From Pachypanchax playfairii (Eukaryota > Chordata > Actinopteri > Cyprinodontiformes > Aplocheilidae), in assembly GCA_006937955.1 (NCBI GenBank), contig SSNP01000006.1, positions 3,710,664 through 3,774,663 of the forward strand: a stretch of 64,000 bases of DNA, written 5' to 3'. A program made the translations under genes and the position numbers. Shown here in pieces: positions 20,901 to 33,556 of the stretch (the stretch's first letter is position 1; each line of letters begins with the position of its first letter). Under the pieces are notes generated by a model, which was not told the DNA's origin, searched no databases, and saw only the letters and a program-made list of their open reading frames with translations.

Positions 20901-23900
20901 CCTGTTCAGACCTGCTCAGACCTGTTCAGACCTGTTCAGACCTGTTCAGACCTTCTCAGACCTGCTCAGACCTGCTCAGACCTGTTCAGACCTGTTCAGA
21001 CCTGTTCAGACCTGCTCAGACCTGTTCAGACCTGTTCAGACCTGTTCAGACCTGTTTAGGCCTGCTCAGACCTGCTCAGACCTGTTCAGACCTGCTCAGA
21101 CCTGTTCAGACCTTTTCAGACCTGTTCAGACCTGCTCAGACCTGCTCAGACCTGTTCAGACCTGTTCAGACCTGTTCAGACCTGCTCAGACCTGTTCAGA
21201 CCTGTTTAGGCCTGCTCAGACCTGCTCAGACCTGTTCAGACCTTCTCAGACCTGTTCAGACCTGTTCAGACCTTCTCAGACCTGCTCAGACCTGCTCAGA
21301 CCTGTTCAGACCTGTTCAGACCTGTTCAGACCTGCTCAGACCTGTTCAGACCTGTTCAGACCTGCTCAGACCTGCTCAGACCTGTTCAGACCTGTTCAGA
21401 CCTGCTCAGACCTGCTCAGACCTGTTCAGACCTGCTCAGACCTGTTCAGACCTGTTCAGACCTGCTCAGACCTGTGCAGACCTGTTCAGACCTGTTCAGA
21501 CCTGCTCAGACCTGCTCAGACCTGCTCAGACCTGCTCAGACCTGCTCAGACCTGGTCAGACCTGCTCAGACCTGCTCAGACCTGTTCAGACCTCCTCAGA
21601 CCTGTTCAGACCTGCTCAGACCTCCTCAGACCTGCTCAGACCTGTTCAGACCTGCTCAGACCTGTTCAGACCTGTTCAGACCTGTTCAGACCTGTTCAGA
21701 CCTGCTCAGACCTGTTCAGACCTGTTCAGACCTGTTCAGACCTTCTCAGACCTGTTCAGACCTGTTCAGACCTGCTCAGACCTGCTCAGACCTGCTCAGA
21801 CCTGTTCAGACCTGCTCAGACCTGCTCAGACCTGCTCAGACCTGTTCAGACCTGTTCAGACCTGTCAGACCTGCTCAGCCCTGTTCAGACCTGTTCAGAC
21901 CTCCTCAGACCTGTTCAGACCTGCTCAGACCTGCTCAGACCTGTTCAGACCTGTTCAGACCTGTTCAGACCTGCTCAGACCTCCTCAGACCTGCTCAGAC
22001 CTGTTCGGACCTGCTCAGACCTGCTCAGACCGGTTCAGACCTGTTCAGACCTGTTCAGACCTGTTCAGACCTGTTCAGACCTTCTCAGACCTGCTCAGAC
22101 CTGCTCAGACCTGTTCAGACCTGTTCAGACCTGTTCAGACCTGCTCAGACCTGTTCAGACCTGTTCAGACCTGTTCAGACCTGCTCAGACCTGCTCAGAC
22201 CTGTTCAGACCTGTTCAGACCTGTTCAGACCTGTTCAGACCTGTTCAGACCTTCTCAGACCTGCTCAGACCTGCGCAGACCTGTTCAGACCTGCTCAGAC
22301 CTGCTCAGACCTGCTCAGACCTGTTCAGACCTGTTCAGACCTGTTCAGACCTGCTCAGACCTCCTCAGACCTGCTCAGACCTGCTCAGACCTGCTCAGAC
22401 CTGTTCAGACCTGCTCAGACCTGTTCAGACCTGCTCTGACCTGCTCAGACCTGTTCAGACCTGCTCAGACCTGTTCAGACCTGTTCAGACCTGTTCAGAC
22501 CTGCTCAGACCTGTTCAGACCTTCTCAGACCTGTTCAGACCTGCTCAGCCCTGTTCAGACCTGCTCAGACCTCCTCAGACCTGCTCAGACCTGTTCGGAC
22601 CTGCTCAGACCTGCTCAGACCTGCTCAGACCTGTTCAGACCTTCTCAGACCTGTTCAGACCTGCTCAGACCTGATCAGACCTGTTCAGACCTGTTCAGAC
22701 CTGCTCAGACCTGCTCAGACCTGCTCAGACCTGTTCAGACCTGCTCAGACCTGTTCAGACCTGTTCAGACCTGCTCAGACCTGTTCAGACCTTTCAGACC
22801 TGCTCAGACCTGCTCAGACCTGTTCAGACCTGCTCAGACCTGTTCAGACCTGCTCAGACCTGTTCAGACCTGTTCAGACCTGTTCAGACCTGATCAGACC
22901 TGCTCAGACCTGCTCAGACCTGCTCAGACCTGCTCAGACCTGCTCAGACCTGTTCAGACCTGCTCAGACCTGCTCAGACCTGTTCAGACCTGTTCAGACC
23001 TGTTCAGACCTGTTCAGACCTGTTCAGACCTGCTCAGACCTGCTCAGACCTGCTCAGACCTGTTCAGACCTGTTCAGACCTGCTCAGACCTGTTCAGACC
23101 TGCTCAGACCTGCTCAGACCTGCTCAGACCTGTTCAGACCTGCTCAGACCTCCTCAGACCTGCTCAGACCTGTTCGGACCTGCTCAGACCTGCTCAGACC
23201 TGCTCAGACCTGTTCAGACCTGTTCAGACCTGTTCAGACCTGCTCAGACCTGTTCAGACCTGTTCAGACCTGTTCAGACCTGCTCAGACCTGCTCAGACC
23301 TGTTCAGACCTGCTCAGACCTGTTCAGACCTGTTCAGACCTGTTTAGGCCTGTTCAGACCTGCTCAGACCTGTTCAGACCTGTTCAGACCTGTTCAGACC
23401 TGCTCAGACCTGTTCAGACCTGCTCAGACCTGCTCAGACCTGCTCAGACCTGTTCAGACCTGTTCAGACCTGTTCAGACCTGCTCAGACCTGTTCAGACC
23501 TGTTCAGACCTGTTCAGACCTGTTTAGGCCTGCTCAGACCTGTTCAGACCTGTTCAGACCTGCTCAGACCTGTTCAGACCTGCTCAGACCTGCTCAGACC
23601 TGCTCAGACCTGCTCAGACCTGTTCAGACCTGTTCAGACCTGCTCAGACCTGTTCAGACCTGTTCAGGCCTGCTCAGACCTGTTCAGACCTGTTCAGACC
23701 TTCTCAGACCTGCTCAGACCTGCTCAGACCTGTTCAGACCTGTTCAGACCTGCTCAGACCTGCTCAGACCTGCTCAGACCTGTTCAGACCTGTTCAGACC
23801 TGCTCAGACCTGTTCAGACCTGTTCAGGCCTGCTCAGACCTGCTCAGACCTGTTCAGACCTGCTCAGACCTGTTCAGACCTGTTCAGACCTGCTCAGACC

Positions 23901-26270
23901 TGTTCAGACCTGCTCAGACCTGCTCAGACCTGTTCAGACCTGTTCAGACCTGTTCAGACCTGCTCAGACCTGTTCAGACCTGTTTAGGCCTGCTCAGACC
24001 TGCTCAGACCTGTTCAGACCTGCTCAGACCTGTTCAGACCTGTTCAGACCTTCTCAGACCTGTTCAGACCTGCTCAGACCTGCTCAGACCTGTTCAGACC
24101 TGCTCAGACCTGTTCAGACCTGTTCAGACCTGCTCAGACCTGCTCAGACCTGTTCAGACCTGCTCAGACCTGTTCAGACCTGTTCAGACCTGCTCAGACC
24201 TGTTCAGACCTGTTCAGACCTGTTCAGACCTGTTTAGACCTGCTCAGACCTGCTCAGACCTTTCAGACCTGCTCAGACCTGTTCAGACCTGTTCAGACCT
24301 TCTCAGACCTGTTCAGACCTGCTCAGACCTGCTCAGACCTGTTCAGACCTGTTCAGACCTGTTTAGGCCTGTTCAGACCTGCTCAGACCTGTTCAGACCT
24401 GCTCAGACCTGTTCAGACCTGTTCAGACCTGTTCAGACCTGCTCAGACCTGTTCAGACCTGTTCAGACCTGTTCAGACCTTCTCAGACCTGCTCAGACCT
24501 GCTCAGACCTGTTCAGACCTGTTCAGACCTGCTCAGACCTGTTCAGACCTGTTCAGACCTGTTCAGACCTGCTCAGACCTGTTCAGACCTGTTCAGACCT
24601 GTTCAGACCTTCTCAGACCTGCTCAGACCTGCTCAGACCTGTTCAGACCTGTTCAGACCTGTTCAGACCTGCTCAGACCTGTTCAGACCTGTTTAGGCCT
24701 GCTCAGACCTGCTCAGACCTGTTCAGACCTGTTCAGACCTGCTCAGACCTGTTCAGACCTGTTCAGACCTGTTCAGACCTGCTCAGACCTGCTCAGACCT
24801 GCTCAGACCTGTTCAGACCTGTTCAGACCTGTTCAGACCTGTTCAGACCTGTTTAGGCCTGCTCAGACCTGTTCAGACCTGTTCAGACCTGTTCAGACCT
24901 GCTCAGACCTGTTCAGACCTGTTCAGACCTGTTCAGACCTGCTCAGACCTGCTCAGACCTGTTCAGACCTGCTCAGACCTGTTCAGACCTGTTCAGACCT
25001 GCTCAGACCTGCTCAGACCTGCTCAGACCTGCTCAGACCTGTTCAGACCTGCTCAGACCTGCTCAGACCTGCTCAGACCTGTTCAGACCTGTTCAGACCT
25101 GTTCAGACCTGTTCAGACCTGCTCAGACCTGTTCAGACCTGTTCAGACCTGTTCAGACCTGCTCAGACCTGTTCAGACCTTCTCAGACCTGTTCAGACCT
25201 GCTCAGACCTGCTCAGACCTGTTCAGACCTGTTCAGACCTGTTCAGACCTGTTCAGACCTGTTCAGACCTGCTCAGACCTGTTCAGACCTGTTCAGACCT
25301 GTTCAGACCTGCTCAGACCTGTTCAGACCTGTTCAGACCTGTTCAGACCTGCTCAGACCTGTTCAGACCTGTTCAGACCTGTTCAGACCTTCTCAGACCT
25401 GCTCAGACCTGCTCAGACCTGTTCAGACCTGCTCAGACCTGTTCAGACCTGTTCAGACCTTCTCAGACCTGTTCAGACCTGCTCAGACCTGCTCAGACCT
25501 GTTCAGACCTGTTCAGACCTTTCAGACCTGCTCAGACCTGTTCAGACCTGTTCAGACCTTTTCAGACCTGTTCAGACCTGTTCAGACCTGTTCAGACCTG
25601 CTCAGACCTGCTCAGACCTGATCAGACCTGTTCAGACCTGTTCAGACCTGCTCAGACCTGTTCAGACCTGCTCAGACCTCCTCAGACCTGCTCAGACCTG
25701 TTCGGACCTGCTCAGACCTGCTCAGACCTGCTCAGACCTGTTCAGACCTGCTCAGACCTGTTCAGACCTGTTCAGACCTGTTCAGACCTGTTCAGACCTG
25801 TTCAGACCTGTTCAGACCTTCTCAGACCTGCTCAGACCTGCTCAGACCTGTTCAGACCTGCTCAGACCTGTTCAGACCTGCTCAGACCTGTTCAGACCTG
25901 CTCAGACCTGCTCAGACCTGTTCAGACCTGTTTAGGCCTGCTCAGACCTGCTCAGACCTGCTCAGACCTGTTCAGACCTGTTCAGACCTGCTCAGACCTG
26001 TTCAGACCTTCTCAGACCTGCTCAGACCTGCTCAGACCTGTTCAGACCTGTTCAGACCTGTTCAGACCTGTTCAGGCCTGCTCAGACCTGTTCAGACCTG
26101 CTCAGACCTGTTCAGACCTGTTCAGACCTGCTCAGACCTGTTCAGACCTGTTTAGGCCTGCTCAGACCTGCTCAGACCTGTTCAGACCTGCTCAGACCTG
26201 TTCAGACCTGTTCAGACCTTCTCAGACCTGTTCAGACCTGCTCAGACCTGCTCAGACCTGTTCAGACCTG
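17904..26270. repeat. Giant 10-bp satellite array, about 837 units (8.4 kb)
   Basis: Nearly pure tandem units of cctgctcaga and cctgttcaga. Rarer units are ccttctcaga, cctcctcaga, cctgtttagg and cctgttcgga. The rare unit cctgtttagg recurs every 150-380 bp in similar local order (18321, 18471, 18721, 18921, 19121, 19381, 19591), which shows a higher-order repeat. Four 9-bp units (about 21861, 22790, 24259 and 25518) shift the register. Long open frames at 17854-18729 and 21474-22439 arise because three units make ten codons. They are not genes. Confidence 0.98.
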
Positions 26271-29200
26271 GTTTTTCTGCTGCTGATCCTTGGATCTCAG
26301 TGTGCACCAGTTTGCTGGCTTATCGCTGTAGTTTATCTTCACGCATGTATCAGATGATCCTTGTTGTTGTAGATATTAGTTTTTCTCCTGAGAGAAATTG
26401 CCATCTCTTCTTTGGGGGAATCTTCAGTAAGAATGTGTAGGTTATTTGTGCAGCTTCATATCCTCTGCAGCAGATTGAAGACGAAAGCTGCGCTCGGCCT
26501 TGACACTTGATGTATTATGTATGGAGACTCACAGATCTGTTTGGCTCTGGCTTCAGTAACACTTACTGTCAAGTGCTGTTGGAGTAAATGGATGATAGGA
26601 GATGTGTTTTATCCAGGGACACTAAATATCAGACCTGATGTGATCAGATGATGATATGGGACAGAGATGACTGGACTGAAAGAATATTTGATGAGATGAA
26701 AACTATATAGCAGCACGTGTAGCCTAGCTTCCTCCAAATATTTATGATCAGTTTGACTGAAGTTCTGAAATGTGGACGCTGATGGGAAAGAACCACAGGA
26801 ACATGTTACTGTTCTTTAGAAACTTTAAATGGATAAAAGTTTTTGTTCTCAGATTAAAGACGGTAGAACAGAACAAACAGTTTTAGAAGAACTGAACTCA
26901 CACTTTTCTCTTCAAAACTGGATATGAAACGTTTTTATAACTCATCAACAAAAAACAGTATAGAAACATATAAATGTACATGTGTGACTATCAGAGGCTT
27001 CTGACACTCACAGCTCTATAATTTTAATACAACTTCTAGATTTCACACATCAGCTGTTTGTCCAAGGTTCGTTTTTTAATCTGTTGTTTTTAACCTCTCT
27101 TTTGGTCATCCATGTTGCTGTCAGAGAGAGAGAGAGACAGGTGTGTGGTTGCCATGGTGACCTCAATGAGCCACTAGCTGCAGCTTTAACAGTTCTTTTG
27201 ATTCTCATCTTATACAGTTCATATGTTGTTTGATCTTTCCAAATTTACCTCGGATTGCACCACGTCTTCCTCGTCTGTATTCTGGTTCAACACTGTCAGA
27301 CCGAAGCAGCTACCTTTAAGAAGATAATGTCCTACTGTACTAGCATGATGCTGGTTGCGTGACGCGGTCGGGGTCAAACTTGTTTTAAATGATCCATATC
27401 TAGTGTGAACAGGCTTCATGTCAGAGTGAGACCTCCATCATCCTTCATCCACCGCCATCCTGATGATTAACCACCACAACCTCCCTCCAGAGGTTTAATA
27501 CATGGTTAAAACCACCAAATCACTAACATGCTCCGTCGTGTAATGGAAAACACATTCAGTCTATTATTGTTCCTGAGTAGTCACAAAGATCCTGCAAAGA
27601 CCAGCCACATTCTGGCTGATTTTTAATGTTGTTGGAGGAACATTATCAGCTTTAAAAGGGCCTAAATGGGCACTTAGAGTCTCCAGATGGAGGGAACGTT
27701 CTTTAAAGGCATATTTTATTGTTCTTTTGGAGGAAAAGTGTTTTACTTTTTCATGCTAGACCATGTGTGACTCATCTGAAGAACTTTGTTATGGTGGTAG
27801 AACAACATCCTGTGCAACACTGAAGCATGCTTACTTTATTAAACAGGTGCATTACACATTGTAATAATTCATCAAAACAAACATTAACACAGATCAATGA
27901 AGCAGGGACTCATGGGATTGTTAAACAGCTACTCTTTAAATTTCCTGCAGCAGCTGGCTGAGCTGCAGAGCTGAAGCGTGCACATAAACAGACGCCTCGA
28001 ACTGAAAATGTAACTGAATTATTATTATTTCTGCCCCCATAAATAAAATCTGACCAGAAGAATTCTGATGTGCATAAAAATCAGCGCTCCTTTATTCCCT
28101 TAGAAAAGGTTTCCATTGTTCAGCCCTTTCCTCTGTGGATGATGATTAGCTCTCATGCTTGTTTTTGATAATGATTATGCTCAAACTCATTGTGAAATGC
28201 AGCCACAATCCAAATGAACGTTCACACAAGTAGCCTGGAGGCAGTTTCATGTAGTGGCTGAAGGTTCAGTTAAATCTTTAGCGTTGTTAACTACAACAAA
28301 AAGCCTCATAAAGCTTGTGGGCTCACACAAACTGGATCTGTCTCTTCACTCTTCATCTACACGAAGGCAATAAACTGCCGAAATTCCCTTCATTTGTGAC
28401 ACATATAAAACTATATCATTTAAACAGTTTAAAAAATTAAAACAGTACTGAAAGAACAGGGTGTAGATGATGTCACATATGTAAAACATTTTTAAATATT
28501 AGAGTTTAACTCTGTTCATGTTGAAATTTGTTTTCTGTTTGTATTATTTATAGTTTTTACGACCCAGTTTATCATGTTTGTGACATTCAGGCTGGAACTT
28601 GTGATGAATTTCAGTCAGGAGCGACTCCACCTGTGTGTGTGTTCATGGAGTCAGTGTGTCAGATTAACTCTGGGTCATAAGGCATTTTGAGGAATGCAAG
28701 TCATCCTGTAGGGAGTCTGTACGAGTCCTCATCTATCTTCAAGTCATTCTGCTATTTTTGTTTAAAAATCAAACAGAGTGCTGATGTGCTGAAAACATCT
28801 GGAAGTGATTGAAATCATTTTCCATAACAGGACTGTGAAATTGGCCCGTAGTTGTTATAAAGTGATTGTTTTGGGACCAGACCACGTTTTCAGAAGTCTG
28901 TTTAATACATCTAAAGGCTGATTAATCAACTTTTATCATTTGGCTCCTGTTTGCAAATATTTAGATTATAGCTGATCCTTGAAATTAAAGCTGCGTGAGC
29001 TGCAGTATTTTAGAGAAACCTACGTACAGAATACACCTGTAGAACAGGTAAATACCAACTTATTGTGCTGTAAGTCTAACATATAAAATCTCATAACATC
29101 AGGTTTTAAAATGATATTTTTAGCTATAAAAACCAATTTTTATGGAAGGTGAGTCTTTTAGAATCATCAGGTCCAATGCAGATTCATTTATCATGATTTA

Positions 29201-31440
29201 TTTCTGTAATAAAGTCTTCAAGCGATTCACACCTGCAAGAACATGGAAACATGTTACTGAAATTTATTTTCAAGCTGGTAGACTTTTCCTAAATCTAACC
29301 AAGTAGATTTAATAAACCAAACTCTAAAAGATTATTTTAAAAAACAAGTTAATGTAAGAAGTAGCAGCCGCGTCCGTCAACGTCTCACTGCAGATTAAAC
29401 ACGTCTTTCATGACAGTTAATAAAATGTTGCTAAAGCAGCATTTATTTGGAATCAGTCAGAATCTTTTACCTGATGGAGATCCAGATGTTCACCAGTTTA
29501 TACTGAGACTACGTTCAAAAAATCAGTTCCAGCTGCACTGATTTACCATCATTAATGAAGATTAAACCAAATAAAGACATTAAAGAACAACAACAAGTTT
29601 TTAGATTCATGTTTATAAAGAAACTGTGTTTGAGCTTCTTATCATGAAGCGACGCAGAACGAGAATGATGCTACGAAATCAAACAGCTGCAGTTTTGTTG
29701 TTCTGAGAAAAGATTTGGGACAAAAAAAACAGCTTAAAAAACGAAACCAGCTTTTTGAAAGTCTAAAGGGGAAAATAGATATATATTAGGTATATAAATG
29801 CTTTAGTGACAGAGGAAACGTTGGTGTGGATTAGTTTTATTTTGTTGAACTGCTTGACTTTGTGTTTGAAGTGAAAATCCAGAGAGCCGTCAGAGTGAAG
29901 GTTAAATTTCGAGGGACGAGGAGAGAAGAAACAGATTGATTTCCTGCTTTATAATTCAATTTAAGTATTTTAGAGTTATACAGAAAAAAATCTAATTGAA
30001 TCAAAATGACAGAAAATGAGTGTGAAGGGTTATAATGGTGAATAAATTGCTGAATGAGAGTGAGACGGTTTAGAAAATGAAAAATTAAAGAAAAAAAAAA
30101 GTGGCCAAGTAGAGATACAGAGTGAATGTGAGAAAAGAGGAGCCCAGGTTTGATTATAGAGGAGGAGGGAGAACAAATGAATCAGCATTGCTGCAGTGTT
30201 GAATAATGCAGCTGCAGCAAACACACAAACACAAGACGAGGGCTGTATTTCATTCAGGGACATCTGTGGCTTTTCCAAACGGCTCTTGTTGAAAGGAGAA
30301 ACAACTTCTTGTGAAAATGCTAATTTTACTCTGCTGCCCGTGACAAACACCTTCCAAATGCTTTTCTAACCTACCGGGTGCTCGACTGCTACAAAGCATC
30401 ACCTTCATCCCTTCATGTTCAGGAGTGTCTTCCTGTTTGGTCTCAGAATAGAGAGACGAGTTGATGCTCGGAATGAGAGAAAAACAAAACCAACCAGAAC
30501 AAGCTGAAAGTAAAACTTTAGAGTTTCAGGAAACACACCAGATTTAGTTTTTATTACTTCTAGCTGTTTTCTATCAGTCAGTGAACAACAAAGACTTTAT
30601 TATGGAGATTTTTGTTTTCTCTTACAAGTCCTGAATGCCATACCGTAAAATGTGTCATTTTTAATTTCCACCTGTGAAATGTTTTTGAATGTCACGGCCA
30701 CTTTATGAATATAAATGATTTTCCTGACAAGTAGAACGCTGTGGAATGAAAAGTCTTTTTTTTTTAAACACTGAGGGTCAAAGACAAGTTGCAGATTGCT
30801 TTTCATTACTGAAGACTTGTCTTTTGTTGAAGCTGTCAGGACAGTCAGAATGTGGATCAAAGCAGGGTCGGACCGGCTGCTCCTTGTCTTTGATCCTGTT
30901 TGATGTTCCTGGACTGGATCATCTGGACCGGTGGAGGTGATGAGAGGGTCGGGTTTGGAAACCTCAGGGTCTCATCTGGTTTTTGCAGATGGTGGGGTTC
31001 TGTTAGTGTCTTCATGCCATGGCACTGGGTCGGTAGTGAGCTTCACCTCTTCATGAGAAATGGATCATGAGGTTCTGGTGAAATATGAGTTTCTTCTGGG
31101 TTCAATGAGGAGCTCTGCTGTCTGGACAGAAGGTCAGAGGTAGTGAGTGTCTCTCTGCGTCCTCCAGCAGAAGCTGGAGAGTGTTACTGGGGAGAGGACG
31201 GGTTTGCTTTCCCTCCTGGACCTGATCCCTCCAGAACCAGCATTAGATAAACAGAAACAGATGAGTGGATGGATCGATGAGAATAGATCCTAAAACACCT
31301 GATTGTCTCTGATTGGACATGTTTCTCTCTGATCTCCATCATTAACAACCTTCTAGTGTTACTCGTGTTTGTGTAATAAGACTTTTAATTCATGTTTCTT
31401 TTGTCTTCTCGTTCCTTGTCTCTGGATGTCCACCCACCAG

Positions 31441-31689
31441 CCCAGAACTGTTCAGGTCTGAGAACATGTACTGAGTGTCTGGAGAGGGTGGAGTGTGGCT
31501 GGTGTGGTGATCCCAGTAACACCGGTAGAGGAGTGTGCATGGAAGGTTCTTACCGAGGCCCTCTGAAGCCTGCAAACCCAAGACCTGGACCCAGAGACCG
31601 GGACAGGTTAAGAGATAGGGACATGATGGTGGATCAGAGTCTCTGCTCGTCAGATAGAGGCTACAACTGGGCCTTCATCCAGTGTCCTG
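31441..31689 (+). CDS. atrn: attractin exon: PSI module with Arg-Asp insert
   Basis: A 249-bp exon with acceptor tccacccaccag. It reads AQNCSGLRTCTECLERVECG, WCGDPSNTGRGVCMEGSYRG, PLKPANPRPGPRDRDRLRDR, DMMVDQSLCSSDRGYNWAFI and QCP. The CSGLRTC-ECLE-CGWC-DPSNTGRG core is that of an attractin PSI domain. The segment PRPGPRDRDRLRDRD appears to be an extra stretch of roughly a dozen residues compared with the mammalian protein as I recall it. It ends one base into Ala before gtgagt and joins to CQCNGHS. Confidence 0.94.
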
Positions 31690-32879
31690 GTGAGTCGACA
31701 TGGTTTAACATATTATAACTAGATAAATAAAGAAATAATAAGATTAAAGACCACAAAACATCTAAACTAACACTAAATATAAAGATTCAACAGAAGCAAC
31801 AAGTCCAGTTCACATCAACAGGTCCAGATTCAATACAAACAGTTCTGTCCAACTATAATATGATCAAGTTTAAATAATTATAATATTTAGTTAGTAAAAA
31901 GTTTCTATATGAAAAAAAACTGAAGATTTCTGTTGAATCTTCTTTGAACACAATCCTCCATCCAGAGCAGCACAAACTGGACACGGGTAGAAACCTCCAG
32001 AACCAGAACCAGGATGAGTTCTGCCTGGACCCACTGGGGTCTGAGAGGAGAGGAAGAGACCTCCATCAGAACCAGAACCAGGATGAGTTCTGCCTGGACC
32101 CACTGGGGTCCGAGAGGACAGGAAGAGACCTCCATCAGAACCAGAACCAGGATGAGTTCTGCCTGGACCCACTGGGGTCTGAGAGGACAGGAAGAGACCT
32201 CCATCAGAACCAGAACCAGGATGAGTTCTGGGGTCTGAGAGGACAGGAAAGATAAACAGAGTTAAAGTTAATAGCAGCAATAATATTAAATACAAACATG
32301 GAGAGTGAGAGAGACAGCAGAGTGAAGACATGTGGACAGAGTGTCCTCCAGCAGTCTGAGATTATAGCAGCATAACTAAAGGGATGAACCGGTAGAACCT
32401 GAGCTAACACTAACAATAGGCTTTATTAAAAGTAAAGTTTGACAGCAGACAGTGTCTGACTCACTGGTTGTATCTGGTCTTTGTAACGATAGAAAGGTCA
32501 TAGTTCTACCCATTTGCAAATGTAAAATGTAAAGTAATGATACATCTGACCAACCCCCCCCCTCCCTCCCGCTGATATGACGACGTTACAGCTGTTTTTG
32601 TTAAATCTTAAAACATCTGCAATAATCACACAGTTACCTCAGAACATTTTATTGTTATGGTGAAGAGTCTTGGTGGCCATCTTGAATTACATGGACTCCA
32701 AAGTTTAATCAGTAGTAAATGTGTATTTGTTAGACTTTCTGAATGTTTCATCACAATTTGTTTATATTTATGTTACAAACACAAACACAGAGACTCGTCT
32801 CAGTAGTAGCAGTGAAATCAGAGTTATTTGTTGATTTTGTTGCGTGTCTGACGCTGTGTGTTGTCTCATTTTCTCTCAG
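31690..32879 (+). other. atrn intron, 1.2 kb
   Basis: GT-AG intron holding the 69-bp minisatellite at 31986-32249. The remainder is AT-rich, with a C-run near 32555-32570. No gene seen. Confidence 0.8.
31986..32249. repeat. 69-bp minisatellite, about 3.7 units
   Basis: Units start at matching points near 32013, 32082, 32151 and 32220. Because 69 is a multiple of three and the unit lacks stops, several frames stay open on both strands. They are shadows of the repeat. Confidence 0.95.
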
Positions 32880-33017
32880 CTTGTCAATGTAACGGTCACA
32901 GCAAATGTGTGAACAGCAGCGTCTGTGAGCGCTGTGGGAACCTGACAGCAGGAACACACTGTCAGAGCTGCATGTCCGGTTACTATGGCGACCCCACCAA
33001 CGGAGGAAAGTGTAACG
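32880..33017 (+). CDS. atrn: attractin exon: laminin-type EGF module
   Basis: A 138-bp exon with acceptor ttttctctcag. It reads ACQCNGHSKCVNSSVCERCG, NLTAGTHCQSCMSGYYGDPT and NGGKCN. The CxCNGHS...C..C..C.NLT.G.HC..C..GYYGDP pattern is a laminin-type EGF domain. It ends one base into Ala before gtaaga and joins to CKCNSHA. Confidence 0.95.
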
Positions 33018-33556
33018 GTAAGAACCTTGGGGGTTAAATGTTTCTGTGTTGACCAAACAAAGTTTGCAGATTTGATAAAATAAAAAAAATAAAGGTCTTA
33101 CACATATTTTTCAAATATTATTTCCAGTTTTTATCACTTTAGATGTAAATGAAAAACATGGAGCTGCCAGTGGTTGATTGTAATAAGAAGCATCAGCCTG
33201 AAGGGGGCAGTGTTTAAAAGCTGTGTCGGTTTTCAGTTTATTTTTGAGTAGGACTAAGACGAGTCGTCGAGTCCTGTGGACATATTCACCACAAAGAATG
33301 AAACCAGAGGGGGACGTATGTGTCTGTGTTGTGATTGGACGAGTCGCTGGTGGATCTGTGGAGGTTTGAGTGAGTGACTTCTGGAGTCAGAGAGATGGAG
33401 GTGCAGCAACATCAGTCTCACTGTGACAGATGAGAATTTGGGTTTGGTGGCAGCATGACATTAAATCACTCTTAATCATTTCATTATTTCCTGAGATGAG
33501 TTCTGTCTCAGTCCCTGAAGGCTTTTCACAGCGAGTATTTACTGATAGATGCACAC

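Larger units (their letters stand above)
15341..31440 (+). other. atrn intron, 16.1 kb, with giant satellite
   Basis: The largest intron of the visible gene. About half of it is the 10-bp array at 17904-26270. Positions 15341-17903 are AT-rich, with an old repeat remnant at 16320-16680. Positions 26271-31440 are unique sequence, including stretches around 28070-28240 and 30100-30400 that look more constrained than their surroundings. No splice-consistent exon was found, and the flanking exons join in phase without one. Confidence 0.75.

Noticed and set aside
17854..22439. Two reading frames of about 300 codons with a 10-residue repeat (RPAQTCSDLL)
   Set aside because: Three 10-bp units equal ten codons, so all three frames give the same repeat peptide. 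This is an artefact of the satellite.
17904..26270. CRISPR-like array
   Set aside because: Units are contiguous 10-bp tandem repeats without spacers, in a vertebrate intron.
31891..32331. Overlapping frames with a 23-residue repeat
   Set aside because: They are produced by the 69-bp minisatellite, open on both strands, inside an atrn intron.
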